The position numbers and the translations under genes were made by a program. 64,000 nt of DNA, taken from Dendrophyllia cribrosa (Eukaryota; Cnidaria; Anthozoa; Scleractinia; Dendrophylliidae). This document shows positions 1 to 10,749 of this stretch, in pieces; position 1 is the stretch's first letter, and each line of letters begins with the position of its first letter. Location of the stretch: the NCBI GenBank assembly GCA_024195265.1, contig JAJLRJ010000006.1, positions 14,753,639 through 14,817,638 of the forward strand, read 5' to 3'. The notes beneath the pieces were generated by a model. It made no database searches. It had not been told where the DNA came from and saw only the letters and a program-made list of their open reading frames with translations.

Positions 1-493
1 CCCGAATCCCCCCTAGATCCGCCCCAGCTTTCTACACTGTATCAGCAAACCAATGAATATTGAAAAAAGTAAAACACTTTGGAATGTCAATTACGAAACA
101 AAAGACCGACTGTCTCTGTATCTTGAACCAGCAACTGTTTCACCTGTCAGTCATCAAAGAAAGTTAAATTGTCTGAGTTGCCTTAGAGGCAAACACAGAC
201 TTCATCGGAAGGTCGTTCTTTGAAAACTTCCCAAACAATTGCTTGCACCGCTGGTTGTCTCCCACAAACAAATTGGCAACTTCCACCATGTCCAAACCAT
301 CTGCAAATTTCTCGTGGACATGCAGACTAAGCATGAGGTGATTGAGCCTGGCCTCTCCCATGGTTGAACGCAAGTTGGTCTTGACACGCTTTAAGGCGGG
401 GGTCCACATGAACGCTATTTTTCCGCCACTTGACATGGCTTTAATAGAAATATCTTGTTCACGTTTCAAGCAATCCAAAAACTCTCTGCTCAT
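1..493 (-). mobile_element. hAT transposon 3' remnant with transposase C-terminus
   Basis: An open frame at 164-493 on the minus strand encodes 109 residues. They contain the signature of the hAT dimerisation domain: KTNLRSTMGEARLNHLML, then a histidine-rich helix and an EVANLFV-like segment. hAT transposases end with this domain, which mediates dimerisation of the DDE enzyme. The N-terminal catalytic part is absent, so this is a truncated copy. Positions 1-30 hold a G/C-rich block (minus strand GGGGCGGATCTAGGGGGG) similar to the terminal repeats of the hAT-type MITE at 12954-13255, so the element end probably lies at or just left of the window edge. Seen: the motif and the terminal-like block. 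Inferred: that they belong to one element. Confidence 0.7.
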
Positions 494-1414
494 TTCATGA
501 ATCTATGTTATGGGGTGTTTTGTAAATTTTTGGGTATATTAGGGAGGAAATAGTTTTTCTCAAAGGATTTGTAAAATTTAGAGAAATAAGAAATATTGGA
601 GATTTAGTGAAGTTTTAAAATTAGAATTTGTAGTTAAAAATTAATAGGCGGACACCAAGTTAGTCCACTAACAACCTGGGGTTGTTAGTGCGTGGGTATC
701 AACTGTCTGTTGGTGTTCCAAAAATCATTTTCTTTTTACTTCTATCCCTTCTTTTAACCTCTTCAAATTTCATTCAAATTCATGTTTATCCCCGTCTTAA
801 GGCGGAGAAGAAGCGCTCGCTGATGGCGTTGGTAGCTGACATGACAAGTATAAGCTTACTAAGGGTGCAAATCTCACTCAGTAGGAGTTTGCGACCATTT
901 CCGAGTGACTAAAATCAGTTTTATTTTCAACATTTTATATTTGTGTTTTTAATTTTTTTTTTCTGCTACGGCCCTGCACGAGACATATTTTCTTGGTAAA
1001 CCTGGCTGGAAGGAACGAACAGTTTCTACTCCAGGCATCGTAGAGTTTGTGGAATACTGCAAGGTAACCTGACCAAGTACTTTCAATTCAGAAATCTGGC
1101 AACTGACAACAAGTTTGAAATAGGAACTTGCTCGCGAAAGTTGCAACTTGCTCGCACAACTTCCAACTTGCTCGAAGCAAACTGTCAATCAAAATGCCGA
1201 TGTTGCGGCGGAAGTTTGCAAAGTTGCCCGTAAAAGAACATCCGATTTGACTGTAACTTTAAGAATGCTGGATTACTCTTGGACGTTAAATGAGCCGTGA
1301 AATTAGAAAGCGTTTATTTTTTAAAAGAATAAAAGTCAAATTGAGTTTCGTCTTTTCCATATATAGGTATATAGATAACTACTGTCAGTTACGTTTAAAA
1401 TTAACGTTTACTGA
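494..1414. other. No gene recognised; AT-rich spacer
   Basis: Only short open frames without coding character occur here. The decamer aacttgctcg recurs three times between about 1120 and 1180. Confidence 0.5.
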
Positions 1415-1798
1415 GGCCCCGTCCACACGTATACGTTTACGTTCGTAAACGCATATTTTTTTATGCGTTTAGGCCTCCCGTCCACACGTAAACGATGAAA
1501 ACGGTCACCCTAAACGGATATTTTCGAAAACGCTCTCCAAAGTGGATATTTTCGAAAACGCCGTTTACCCGTTTACGTGTGGACAGCGTAAACGGATATT
1601 TTCGTAAACGCTGATGTCATAGCTGTTTATGGCGCATGCTCAAGTTATCTAGCGCATGCTCAATGCAGTTTTTTTAGCGTTTACGTGTGGACAGGTGAAA
1701 ACGAATCGTAAACGATGGCTGGCTTCGTGTGGACGGGAGCGTTTTAGATAAAAAAAAATATGCGTTTACGAACGTAAACGTATACGTGTCGACGGGCC
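1415..1798. mobile_element. Foldback MITE with 3-bp TGA duplication
   Basis: The ends are inverted copies built around GTCCACACGTATACG and CGTATACGTGTCGACGG and continue inward as arms rich in cgtttacg motifs. The trinucleotide TGA lies directly outside both ends (1412-1414 and 1799-1801). There is no transposase ORF. Three-base duplications are typical of PIF/Harbinger-type non-autonomous elements, so that class is inferred. Confidence 0.75.
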
Positions 1799-2180
1799 TG
1801 AAGGGTAACATCAAAAGATCTGCAGAGTGACGCCTTGTGAAAGAGTTCAGGTATGTGTATTTTAAACAAATAAACACGAAAGTGAGTGATGATAAATAGA
1901 GTCATAACATCACAAAGAAAAGCTAGATGCATTGAGTGGGAATAAATAAATAAGTTAATTAGGTGAGCAGCCACTGACAACTAAACGAAACGATGGAAGC
2001 AGGTCTGTTACAGTATTCTAAACAAACACTTTATTAAACTGAGATACATTTATTTACACGGCACTTTTGGTTTTAAAAATTACATTAGTGTTTGATTAAC
2101 CAGAACTAAGTTTTTTTTAATTACAGTAACTGTTAATCTAGTCCCCGTTGAGCTAAATAGCCACTTCAACTTAATTAATC
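1799..2180. other. AT-rich spacer, no gene seen
   Basis: There are no convincing ORFs or repeats. It probably includes 3' flanking sequence of the minus-strand coding segment that ends at 2181. Confidence 0.4.
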
Positions 2181-2815
2181 CTATTGCAGTGTGTCTTTCA
2201 ATTTTGGTAGCTTTCTGTTTTTTAAGTTCCAGTTTTGAGGGGAAACCATTACAATGGCCTTTTCTCGCCCTTGCTGCGACGTGTTGTCATAATGCCCCGC
2301 AGTTTCAGTCAATTCAGCTTTCTTAGGGACATTAAAAACGATGTTCTCTACCTTAGAATGTTTTTTTACTGCTCTCGCTTCGTTTTCGTTTTCTGCTTCG
2401 CGCTTTTTCAACTTTTTATTTCGGGATGTTCGTTGAAAGGACGAATCTTTAATCTTCGGAAATCCAATCAGCCAATTGTGATACTGCGATTCCTTTGAAA
2501 TAGACCGTTTCATAATCCTAGGTACGTTAGCTTCAGTGCACGTGATTTCTGGGAACAAGTCCTCGCATCTCTTCGAGCTAAAAGAACGAAGTAATTTCTG
2601 CTTTTCACTCAGCGTCACACCTTGACATGATTTCTCCCTGTTGACTAAAGACGGCAGCTGAAGTTGCAGTTTATTTCGTGCTTCTTTGGCGAAGCGTGTT
2701 CGATCCCTTTTCATGCTGATCAAGTCTTCTTGAACTTTTCGCTTTTCAAACTTGAGGTCGATATTAGTTTGGATCCGTTTTTTTTCTATTTCTTGTTCGG
2801 CGTGTGAGATTTTTT
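2181..2815 (-). CDS. Putative coiled-coil protein segment, frame broken upstream
   Basis: From the ATG at about 2723 to the stop at 2181 the minus strand encodes 180 residues with strongly coding-like composition: rich in Lys, Glu, Arg and Gln, with few runs, and containing LVNREKSCQGVTLSEKQK and FSSKRCEDLFPEI. The frame continues upstream of that ATG as a Lys/Glu-rich helix (EKKRIQTNIDLKFEKRKVQED) to about 2810. There it meets a stop beside an A6 run. A coiled-coil-like reading (VYDKAFTVFQERIK) resumes in another frame beyond it. This looks like a coding exon with an indel in the homopolymer, either a pseudogene or a base-call error. I recognise no family. A basic coiled-coil protein is all that can be said, and the true start and any upstream exons are not seen. 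Confidence 0.45.
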
Positions 2816-4039
2816 ATCCGTTCTTGAAAAACTGTGAAGGCTTTGTCGTAAACAGATTGGTGTCCTTTCGATTTGGTTGTTTGCCATTCCCTGTTTATGC
2901 CAAGCTATCCGAGTAACCTCATTCAGTACCATGTAGTAAACAATGAAACCAATATCGTAATTGCAAAGGAAGATACTTATTAACAAAGGAATTGATCCCT
3001 TAGTATATGAGTTGTCAATGAATACAACGGATCATTCCATGTCCCTACGTATACCATCATTGTAAGTTAACATGACGTCACCAAATAATAGCTGCCCATT
3101 GAATAGTAACACAAAAAGCGGATATATATTTTAATGGTTCCTAAAAGGCAATCACAACCCAAAAAATGCACTCAGCGGTAAAGGTCAGTGTGTGACACGA
3201 AAGAAAAGAGCCCCCACTACAATGATTAAACTATATTTTTTTCTCATTCATAACAATAGGGTACCGGCTTTCAAGGTCACAAATAAAGAAGTGAACAATA
3301 GAGATTTCATATCCTGCTAGACAACACTGTAGACAACCATTGTTTGACAGTAACTTCAAGATCAACTCGAAATAAAAAACATTCAAACACGATCAAATTA
3401 AATTCACCTTTCACTGCTGCAATTCAGGACCAAGTTCATTTTATTCACACTTTTTTGATTCATTACAATAAAATATTCCAAAATTAGAGAAAAATAAAGG
3501 AAAAAGAATTACATAACAAATATGAAATTACATTTAACAAGGGAAAAGTGTGCAGTGGCCAAAGGGGCGAAAGCGTTCGAGTTGGCCTCTAACACAATGA
3601 ATTAACTAATTGAGGGAGGAGATAAATTCACATAACTATTACATCGGGCTCAATATTAGGGACAATTGAACTAGTGAGTAACAAAATGTGTCCATTATCT
3701 TTAGACTCCGCGCATGGAGTCCTAGAGTGTGACCTTTCAATATTGAGAAGTATATTTTTCTGTGGAGCTGTCCGGTTTTCTATAATTTGAGATGATGAGG
3801 TTTGCTGTTATGTGTTAAAAAGCCCGAAAAATAATGTTAACTGTTATTGTTATATAAGAAATTGCAGTTTAGTGCATCGCAAATACTAAATAATACAAGA
3901 AATATTAAAACTAAAGCTACAGAAGTAAAGTTAAACTTTTCCATGCATTAACATGCATTCAAGAGAGAAATTAGTAATTAGTAATAAATAAGGATTATTG
4001 CTAATATCGTTTACTGTCATAGCGAAATATTCACTGTTA
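2816..4039. other. Non-coding, AT-rich region
   Basis: Apart from the possible upstream frame of the preceding segment (2816 to about 2900), only AT-rich sequence without recognisable genes is visible. Confidence 0.4.
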
Positions 4040-4695
4040 AGGCCCGGTCAAACGAACGCAACATTTCAACGCAGCATCTTGCAACATTGTTGGATCGTGT
4101 TGTGAAGGAACTGGCCAAACGCGCGCAACATCTTGCAACATTTCACGGGTTTGTCGATGTTTATGTGCCCCAGGCTCCTGGCACGCTCGGACGTAAACGC
4201 CATATTGAACATGGAGGACTTTGAGTGGTATCGATATCGGCGTCGTGGAATTTTAGTTTTTTTTTTTGCTGGCGCTACTTCCAGCGGATGATGATGAAAG
4301 AGTAGGTAAAAAAGGTAAAACTCGGCAATGGATTAAGAGAAGACAAGAGAAGGGGTTACTGCCAACTTCCTTGGTGTTTTCGTTTTAGATTGTTCAATTT
4401 GTGGGCATTATTGTCCGCCATGTTTAAAGACGAAAACCCATAATACCTCTGGCGCTTTGAAATAGCATATCGACCTAGCGCGCATGCCCTAGTTCAACAA
4501 TGTTGCATGAACGTGGCTAAACAAGTACAACATCATGCAAAATCCAAAAATGTTGCAACAAAAATTTGACCATTTTCAAACTTGATCCAACACCAACCAA
4601 CATGCTGCAACATGTTGCAACAGGGTGGCCAAACGTTGCGCACAACAATGTTACAAGAAGTTGCGTTGAAATGTTGCGTTCGTTTGGCCGGGCCT
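4040..4695. mobile_element. MITE with TTA duplication and gcaaca-rich arms
   Basis: The terminal inverted repeats start AGGCCCGGTCAAACGAACGC and end with the complement, at least 30 bases per arm. TTA flanks both ends (4037-4039 and 4696-4698). The interior is rich in repeated gcaacat/atgttgc words and has no transposase. The 3-bp TWA duplication and AT-poor termini suggest a PIF/Harbinger-type non-autonomous element (inference). Confidence 0.75.
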
Positions 4696-5172
4696 TTAGC
4701 TTTTAGATGGCCTATAATAATTGTAACGTTAGCTTTTATGCAAACACCCACCTCCCTCTCTCAATCTACGGGCCCTCTAATTTTGTACCTTTCCAATTTT
4801 ACTCTTTGCCGGGGTGATAGAGTACCAAAGTGTGACTTGACAAAACTTAAATTTGTGAAACGTTTGGAACTGAGGCAAAATAAGGGGGTTTGTATGTAGT
4901 CATCAGAATAAAAGTGCCAGTATCTCGCCCCCAAATTGCAATAGGATGCTGATTTTTGGCGAGCGGAAATTTTCGTTGTGCTAGCTCTTTCCGAATATCT
5001 CATCAAATCCCTTAATTTCACAAATTTAGTTTTTGTGACGGCATCACTTTGGTACTTTAGCAAGGTTGAGCCGTTTAGACATGCGCACTAGCTTAGTCAA
5101 GCGTTAATTCTCAATGAACCATGTCGCCGCAGTTTAGGTTGGTTAGATTAAACTAACAGCTGAAGAACAACA

Positions 5173-7610
5173 ATGTCTTTGAAATGCAAAGAGTTTCTGG
5201 CTTCTCCCATGAATCAGTTTCTATGCACTAGATTTTCTTCGTTGCTGATTGTTGTCGGGTTTGGTGTGTTAATTTATTTCGGGATCACGATTGTTTTACC
5301 CGCGGGTCGAGCAACGCACTTCCAGGAGACAAATTGTTACGTTAATTACAGCGTGTTTGACGGTGAAGTCGTCTGTGATTGTGTAGCGGGCTTCACTCTA
5401 AGTTCTTGCTTCCCTTGCCTCAAGGTTCATGTGGCTTTTAGCACAAAAAATGACGAAAAACTAACTTTGAATACCAGCAAGCTCGATGTGAAGTCAACAC
5501 TATACGAAGATTTGTGGAGTATGAATAGTGAGGTAATGTACTCGGTGCATAATTAACTCTTTTACTCTCAAGAGAGTCTTTTATCTTAAAAGATATAAAT
5601 TCATATAAAGTCCTAAATGTCATAATTTGTAAAATTTTGAAAACCAAGTTGTATAATGCAAAAGTACTGGCGAAGAGGTGTCATTTGAATGGTCACACCA
5701 TAGTATTTCGTTAACAGACCCAAAAGTTAGAATTAGCTACACCACTACTGTACATGTCTCCATAAAATTGACTTTGGTAGTGAAAGGGTTAATAGCCTAA
5801 ATATTACATAGTGTATAGTATAGCAGGACTGAGGTGAATTCTGAAAATCTACACACCTCTTTTATTGGCTAAAGGCCTGTGTTTTTAGAGTGATTCTACT
5901 TAGACCGTGAAACAGTACCTAGCAATTAATCAAAATTAGCTAAAATTAGTAAAAAATAAACAAAAGAAAACAATGGAATAAGTGTCTAGTGCCTACTAAC
6001 TTAGTATTGTTTTACAGTTTAAAGAAAATCACCATGAGTTTACACTTTACTATTTCAGTCACAGATTTAACGTAACTACGCCTTTTGTAGCATAAGCAGC
6101 AACAATTCAGCAAAGTACTGCTGTAGAATTTCATACACAGACTCAAAAGTTAGAACCACTATGTACAACATAATAAACAGCACGACAGGAATACACTGCT
6201 CAATAGCTTTCATTTGAATGATCAAAGTGCGGGGTTTTTTTTCCACAAAAAAGGTTAGAACTACGTTGTGAAACATAATAAACAACACCACACGAGACTG
6301 CATTGTTCGTAAGGTTAATTGAAAGTTATAAAAGCTAGTACAAAACAGATTAAATATGAGTTTATATCAATCCGTACTGTTCGTACAGAAAAGGTTTGTA
6401 CTATGAATGTAAATCTCCTACTGCGAACTCTGTAGGGGATACAAAAGTTATAGCCAAATAAATGCTTTTCGTCATAAACAACATCAATATACACTTCATT
6501 TTATGTCTTTTGTCTTTGTTGGTAAGACAAAAAAAAAAGGACAACACTCAATTACAACCGTCAATGTCTGGGAGTTTGAAAATTTACATTTTATATTGAC
6601 TAAATTGACAAATTTTTATTAAATTTAAAGAAAAGGTGAGCAATTTTGAAGTTGTGAGGGATTTGATTCGAATAGTGGACATAAACAATAAACACTCGTT
6701 TTTCACAAAGATCGTTCTAGGGGTGGATGAGATGCCTAGGTAATGAATAGGGTTATATTTGACAACTGTTCACCGAGGTACTGTGGAGTTGGCTTCACGG
6801 CTCGGTAAATATCCACCACTGGTCACCGACACTGAGGTGAATAGTTGGTATATACTAAAACAATGAGAATAATATAGAACGAAAATGATGCCGATTTTTA
6901 ACTCATTTATTCCTGTTATCGATTACAATTTTCGCGCGCAAATGACCGAATAGCACTTGCTATCCCGAGTTTCAGTAGCCAATCAGAGCGCGCGACTGTT
7001 TTAGTATATATTTGTTGCTATTATAAATATTCTGTGTAAAAATTTAAGAATACTACTTAGCTTAATCGCTCATTGTAAATACCGATATAGATCTGTCGTT
7101 CATATTTTTTTCAATTACTTGACAGTTTAAAACTTCTAGTTCTGTGCATGTGCAGACTTTCACACATTATATACCTTGTCTATCGTTTTCAAGAGCAAAT
7201 GAAATACAATGTGCCAATTTTCATTTCTGTTTTTTTTTTTTTCGTTTCAACAGTGCAGCTTCAGTCCGCCATCCTGTTGTTCGCGCTTCAAAGCGGAAAA
7301 CAGGAAACAGGTGCTGGACTACATGGAAAAGAACGCGAAGAATCGGTCCTGGATTGAGTGTCACTACAACCGGTTTAATCACACTGAAGTCATAGCGACA
7401 CTTGGAAACTATAGACTATCGATATTTATGGCAATTTTCTGGCCAGTTCTAGCTATGGTTATTGGATTTAGCTTGTTTAACTACCTGAAAAAATTGAACC
7501 CTGGAACAGTGAAGAAAATAGCAAAAGTAGATAGAAGAAAAATACTGGTTTTAAGCACCATGACTGCTTTTCTAAACACCGACGGTCGACCTGCAGCTTA
7601 TCGGCTGTAG
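5173..7610 (+). CDS. BK (Ca2+-activated K+) channel beta-subunit-like protein, two exons
   Basis: Exon 1 is 5173-5532 and exon 2 is 7254-7610. Exon 1 ends GAG before a gtaatg donor, and exon 2 follows a pyrimidine tract and cag, joining in phase 0 to give 238 residues. That is close to the usual 190-280 of KCNMB proteins. The topology fits the family: a short cytosolic N-terminus, TM1 at about residues 21-42 (LLIVVGFGVLIYFGITIVL), a cysteine-rich extracellular loop, then TM2 near residues 190-212 (FMAIFWPVLAMVIGFSLF). Loop landmarks shared with vertebrate KCNMB2-type proteins are FPCLKVHVAF, the CSFSPPSCC cluster, WIECHYN and the AIFWP lead-in to TM2. NYS and NRS are possible glycosylation sites. 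Such proteins modulate gating of Slo channels in the plasma membrane. The ATG at 5173 is the first Met before TM1. The subtype cannot be assigned by eye. Confidence 0.75.
5640..6310 (-). repeat. Degenerate array of a ~105-bp dispersed tandem repeat (inside intron)
   Basis: Recurrent words on the minus strand are gaccattcaaatga, gtactgtttattatg, tgtacaaggtggttctaac and gagtctgtg-gatgaaat. The same unit occurs at 38080-38660, 43850-44045 and 54650-55050. Part of it lies in the intron of the KCNMB-like gene. Confidence 0.6.
6848..7011. mobile_element. Small inverted-repeat element (ggtatatactaaaac ends)
   Basis: GGTATATACTAAAACA near 6848 is inverted at about 6998-7011 as TGTTTTAGTATATA. The interior has gcgcgc-type words and resembles 9590-9715. 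It lies in the KCNMB-like intron. Left of it, a ttcaccgag/gaggtgaat motif is shared with 59325-59405. Confidence 0.45.
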
Positions 7611-7742
7611 GTCAACCCAGTTCTTGATTCAAGAGACAGAAGAAGTATCATACAACTAAGCTGTATCCGTCCAAGCATGGATCGGCGTTCACGTTTGGCA
7701 GAGTTAAGGGCTAAAGGTTTACAAAGCCGTACTTCTGTTAAA

Positions 7743-8249
7743 AGCTGGTTCTCATATAATCGTCCCGGTCGTTCGAGTCGTTTCAAAAACCGGACGACCG
7801 GGACGATTATATGAGAACACTTCTGAGCGACCCGGGAAGATCGCAAACGACCCGGAAAACTGGGACGATCGCGGTCGCTTGGATAGAACTGTGTTCTATC
7901 CGGACGACTGGGACGATCATGGAAAATCGGGGACGATCACATGAGAACTACTCTCAGGCGACCAGGACGACTGAGGCGATCGAAGCGACCCAAATCTACC
8001 CCAGAATGCACTATTATTTCCCAGTATTCATAGCCCTTCCAGTTCCAAAATGGCGACAACTTCGAAGTTTAACTCTGCTTTAACAGCCGCCATTTTTTTT
8101 ACGATTTTCGCGCCCAAAACATGTTGTCAGACCCAGTTTACGACCTCAATATTGACGTTTGGGACGTCCGGAGCGATCATATGAGAATCCAAATCGCTTC
8201 AGTCGTCCCGATCGTCCGAGTCGTTTGCAAACATCTTTTGAGAACCAGC
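7743..8249. mobile_element. Foldback MITE (AGCTGGTTCTCA ends)
   Basis: The ends are AGCTGGTTCTCA and TGAGAACCAGC. The interior is a series of nested inverted repeats around tcgtcccggtcg / cgaccgggacga and catatgagaa words. No transposase is present. Confidence 0.65.
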
Positions 8250-8354
8250 CGTAAGAGAACTGCACAGAACAGAACTAGATGGAAAAACGTGGTTTGGGAC
8301 TAATGTTCCGCTAAGAAAAGAGAATTTGAAAGAAAGAAAAAGCTGTAAGGCATT

Positions 8355-8590
8355 AAGGCCTGACCAAACGAATTTAAAATCGATAAATAGACATTGTTGA
8401 AATCCAGATCTTCAGCAAAATACACTTATTCATTGTTTTAATGCACTGATATCGTAGTTGTTTTAAAAAAAAGTGGACCACTATTTTTTAGGTTTTCTTT
8501 GATTCAAATGTGTCATTTGGGTTTTCAAAGTAATGCAACAAATGGCGACATAGCCCCTTTAGCATGTTGAACTCGTTTGGCTATCCTGGT
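8355..8590. mobile_element. Possible short TIR element
   Basis: GGCCTGACCAAACGA at 8358 is inverted, with mismatches, near 8573-8586 (TCGTTTGGCTATCC). The ends resemble those of the 4040-4695 element. Confidence 0.3.
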
Positions 8591-8643
8591 CGATGTTGAA
8601 TACAGTCTGTGGCGTGTGCGTGGTTGTTAAAGTCGTTGACCCG

Positions 8644-8654
8644 GTTATTCAAAA

Positions 8655-8686
<32 letters not shown>

Positions 8687-9160
8687 TTTTACCACAATTG
8701 CCGGTAATCTCGCAATCCGATTCGTCGATGCGGGTGGTAAATGAGAGTACAGACAACGGTGCTGACGCTAACATCACGCAATGCAAGTTATAGACAACGC
8801 TTGCTCGCGCAATGCATCACGCGTACGTTTTGTAACGAAACTTCGATTTTTCCTTGTATTTTTTTCTAAATATTGTGGTAAAAAACAGATTTCCACCGGT
8901 TTTCCGTGATGTGGACTCTTATTTACCACGATTTACGACATCACATGGTCAAAATTTGTTGCTGACTCACTCGGCTGCGCCTCGTGAGTCCACAACATTT
9001 TGACCATGTGGTGACGTAAATCGTGGTAAATAAGAGTCCACACCACGGAAAACCGGTGGAAATTTGCTAAATCCAGCGGACAACACAATTGGTTTTGCTA
9101 CTGCTTATCCACTGGATAGTGATTTATCCGATGGATAGCGCTATCCACCTTTTGAACAAC
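8644..9160. mobile_element. MITE with ~40-bp terminal inverted repeats
   Basis: The left end begins GTTATTCAAAAGGTGGATAA and the right end finishes with its near-complement, each followed inward by GGATAAATCACT. A second, nested palindrome fills 8894-9063. There is no coding content. Confidence 0.7.
8894..9063. repeat. Nested near-perfect palindrome
   Basis: Arms starting TTCCACCGGTTTTCCGTG run inward for more than 70 bases to a centre near 8980, where gactcactcggctgcgcctcgtgagtc forms a small hairpin tip. It is either a separate insertion or the original core of the surrounding MITE. Confidence 0.65.
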
Positions 9161-9354
9161 TGGAGCCAGGCCCGCAAGTTAAATGAATCTTGAGCGTCAA
9201 GAATACTTCCAAAACGTATCGGAAACTTTACAAGGCCTTCAGATGATTTGAGAATATGCCCGGAAGACTTCCAAAAATTGTTGATATGATCTTTGAAAGC
9301 ATCTTAAGAGATTTATTTGAACTAGGTATTATTTTAAGTTAACGCATTCAGGAT

Positions 9355-9425
9355 ACGAGGCGTGCCCCAATGGTTTGGGTGCTGGACTTACACTCCCGAG
9401 GTCCTGGTTTCAAGTCTTCCTTTCT
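9355..9425 (+). repeat. tRNA-derived SINE-like segment
   Basis: TGGTTTGGGTGC (A-box-like) is followed about 30 bases later by GGTTTCAAGTC (B-box-like). This spacing fits an internal RNA polymerase III promoter. The segment does not form a clean tRNA, so a SINE head is more likely than a tRNA gene. Confidence 0.4.
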
Positions 9426-9805
9426 GAGAACTATTTGCAACATGGTAGTCCCGTGTATATAAATCTTATGTCACGCTATGTAAACAGCCAACTGACCAGC
9501 CTCCTACCAGTTGGAATTAAAACAAGTTTTTTTACTCAGTGGTAAAAATGGTTTCTTTATTTCTGACAAATGGGTAAAAAAAATTAGCGCGCGAAAACCA
9601 GAACAATGCCTGGAGGTGAATAGCAAAATAAAATACTATCCCGAAAACTTTGATTAGCCAATCGGAGCGCGCGAAAAATACTATCCGCTGGCTTGGTATA
9701 TACTAAAATTATTTATTTTGTTGGAAAATAGAATTATTGGTGTCACGTTAACTCGACTCTCTATAAGCCGGACACCTCTTAACCTTTCGTATAACTCGCG
9801 TTTTG

Positions 9806-10480
9806 CTGGACTTTTGAAAAAGGTGTCGCCCTAGGTAACCGTTCGTGAGTATGCTTGGCCTTGTTTTTTTTTTGTCGTTCAAAAACTATCTCTAAAACCC
9901 CCAATGTAAAACTGAGGACGGCTAGTCTTTTTTTCTCTCGCCCTCGCTCCCTTTCCCTCTTCTCTGTGATTTTCGGGCTGATCGGGGGTCATAAAAACCC
10001 TTGTTTGGACTAGTTGTAGTGAAATTGCTGTAATTTTCGTTGACCACCTTTGCATAAAAAATTCAGCTATATATTTCCAGCAAACGCTGTGGAGTGCTCC
10101 AGAAAGCGCTGAGTTTGGCCGGAAATGGCTTTTTGGCACTTTTCCCGATCATTCTCGCCATTCTATCGAGATATATACCTGGATTTTTGAAAAGGGTGTC
10201 GCCCTAGGTAACCGTTCATGAGTATGCTTGGTCTTGTTTTATATCTCTAAAACCCCCAAACTAAAAACTAAAGACTGTTGCTAGTCAGTTTTTTTCTCTC
10301 GCCCTCGCCCTCGCTCCCTTTCCCTCTTTTCTCTCTTCTCTGTGATTCTCGGGCTGATCGGGATCATAAAAACCCTTGTTTGGACTAGTTGTAGTGAAAT
10401 TGCTGTAATTTTCGTTGACCACCTTTTCAAAAATTCAGCTATACATATATATTCTATTTACCTTTCGTCCAACACTTTTT
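9806..10480 (+). repeat. Imperfect direct duplication, ~375-bp offset
   Basis: The block starting ggtgtcgccctaggtaaccg at about 9823 recurs at about 10196. Both copies carry the ctcgccctcgctccctttcc stretch and the aacccttgtttggactagtt segment. The following sequence (10447-10604) is also found at 32625-32779. Confidence 0.65.
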
Positions 10481-10749
10481 AGAGCGAGGACTATATATAT
10501 GCGTATATACATGTCAGTCCATTTATGTTTCGTTTAACTCGCTTCTAGAACTAGGAATACACATATTTTTCTTTTATCGTTCGCGTAAATCGGTAACATG
10601 TTGGATTTCTAAGAGTCACTAATGAGATTTATTATTCGACATAGCATTCTAGAGTGCAAATACGCATCAAAACGAGTGCGAATATGACACGTTATTATAC
10701 TTTTCTGACCGCGCGCTAGGAAAAACAGCTTCAAAAACTTAGTTTTAGG

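Noticed and set aside
949..1188. 79-codon minus-strand ORF
   Set aside because: Lacks coding character and includes a thrice-repeated decamer.
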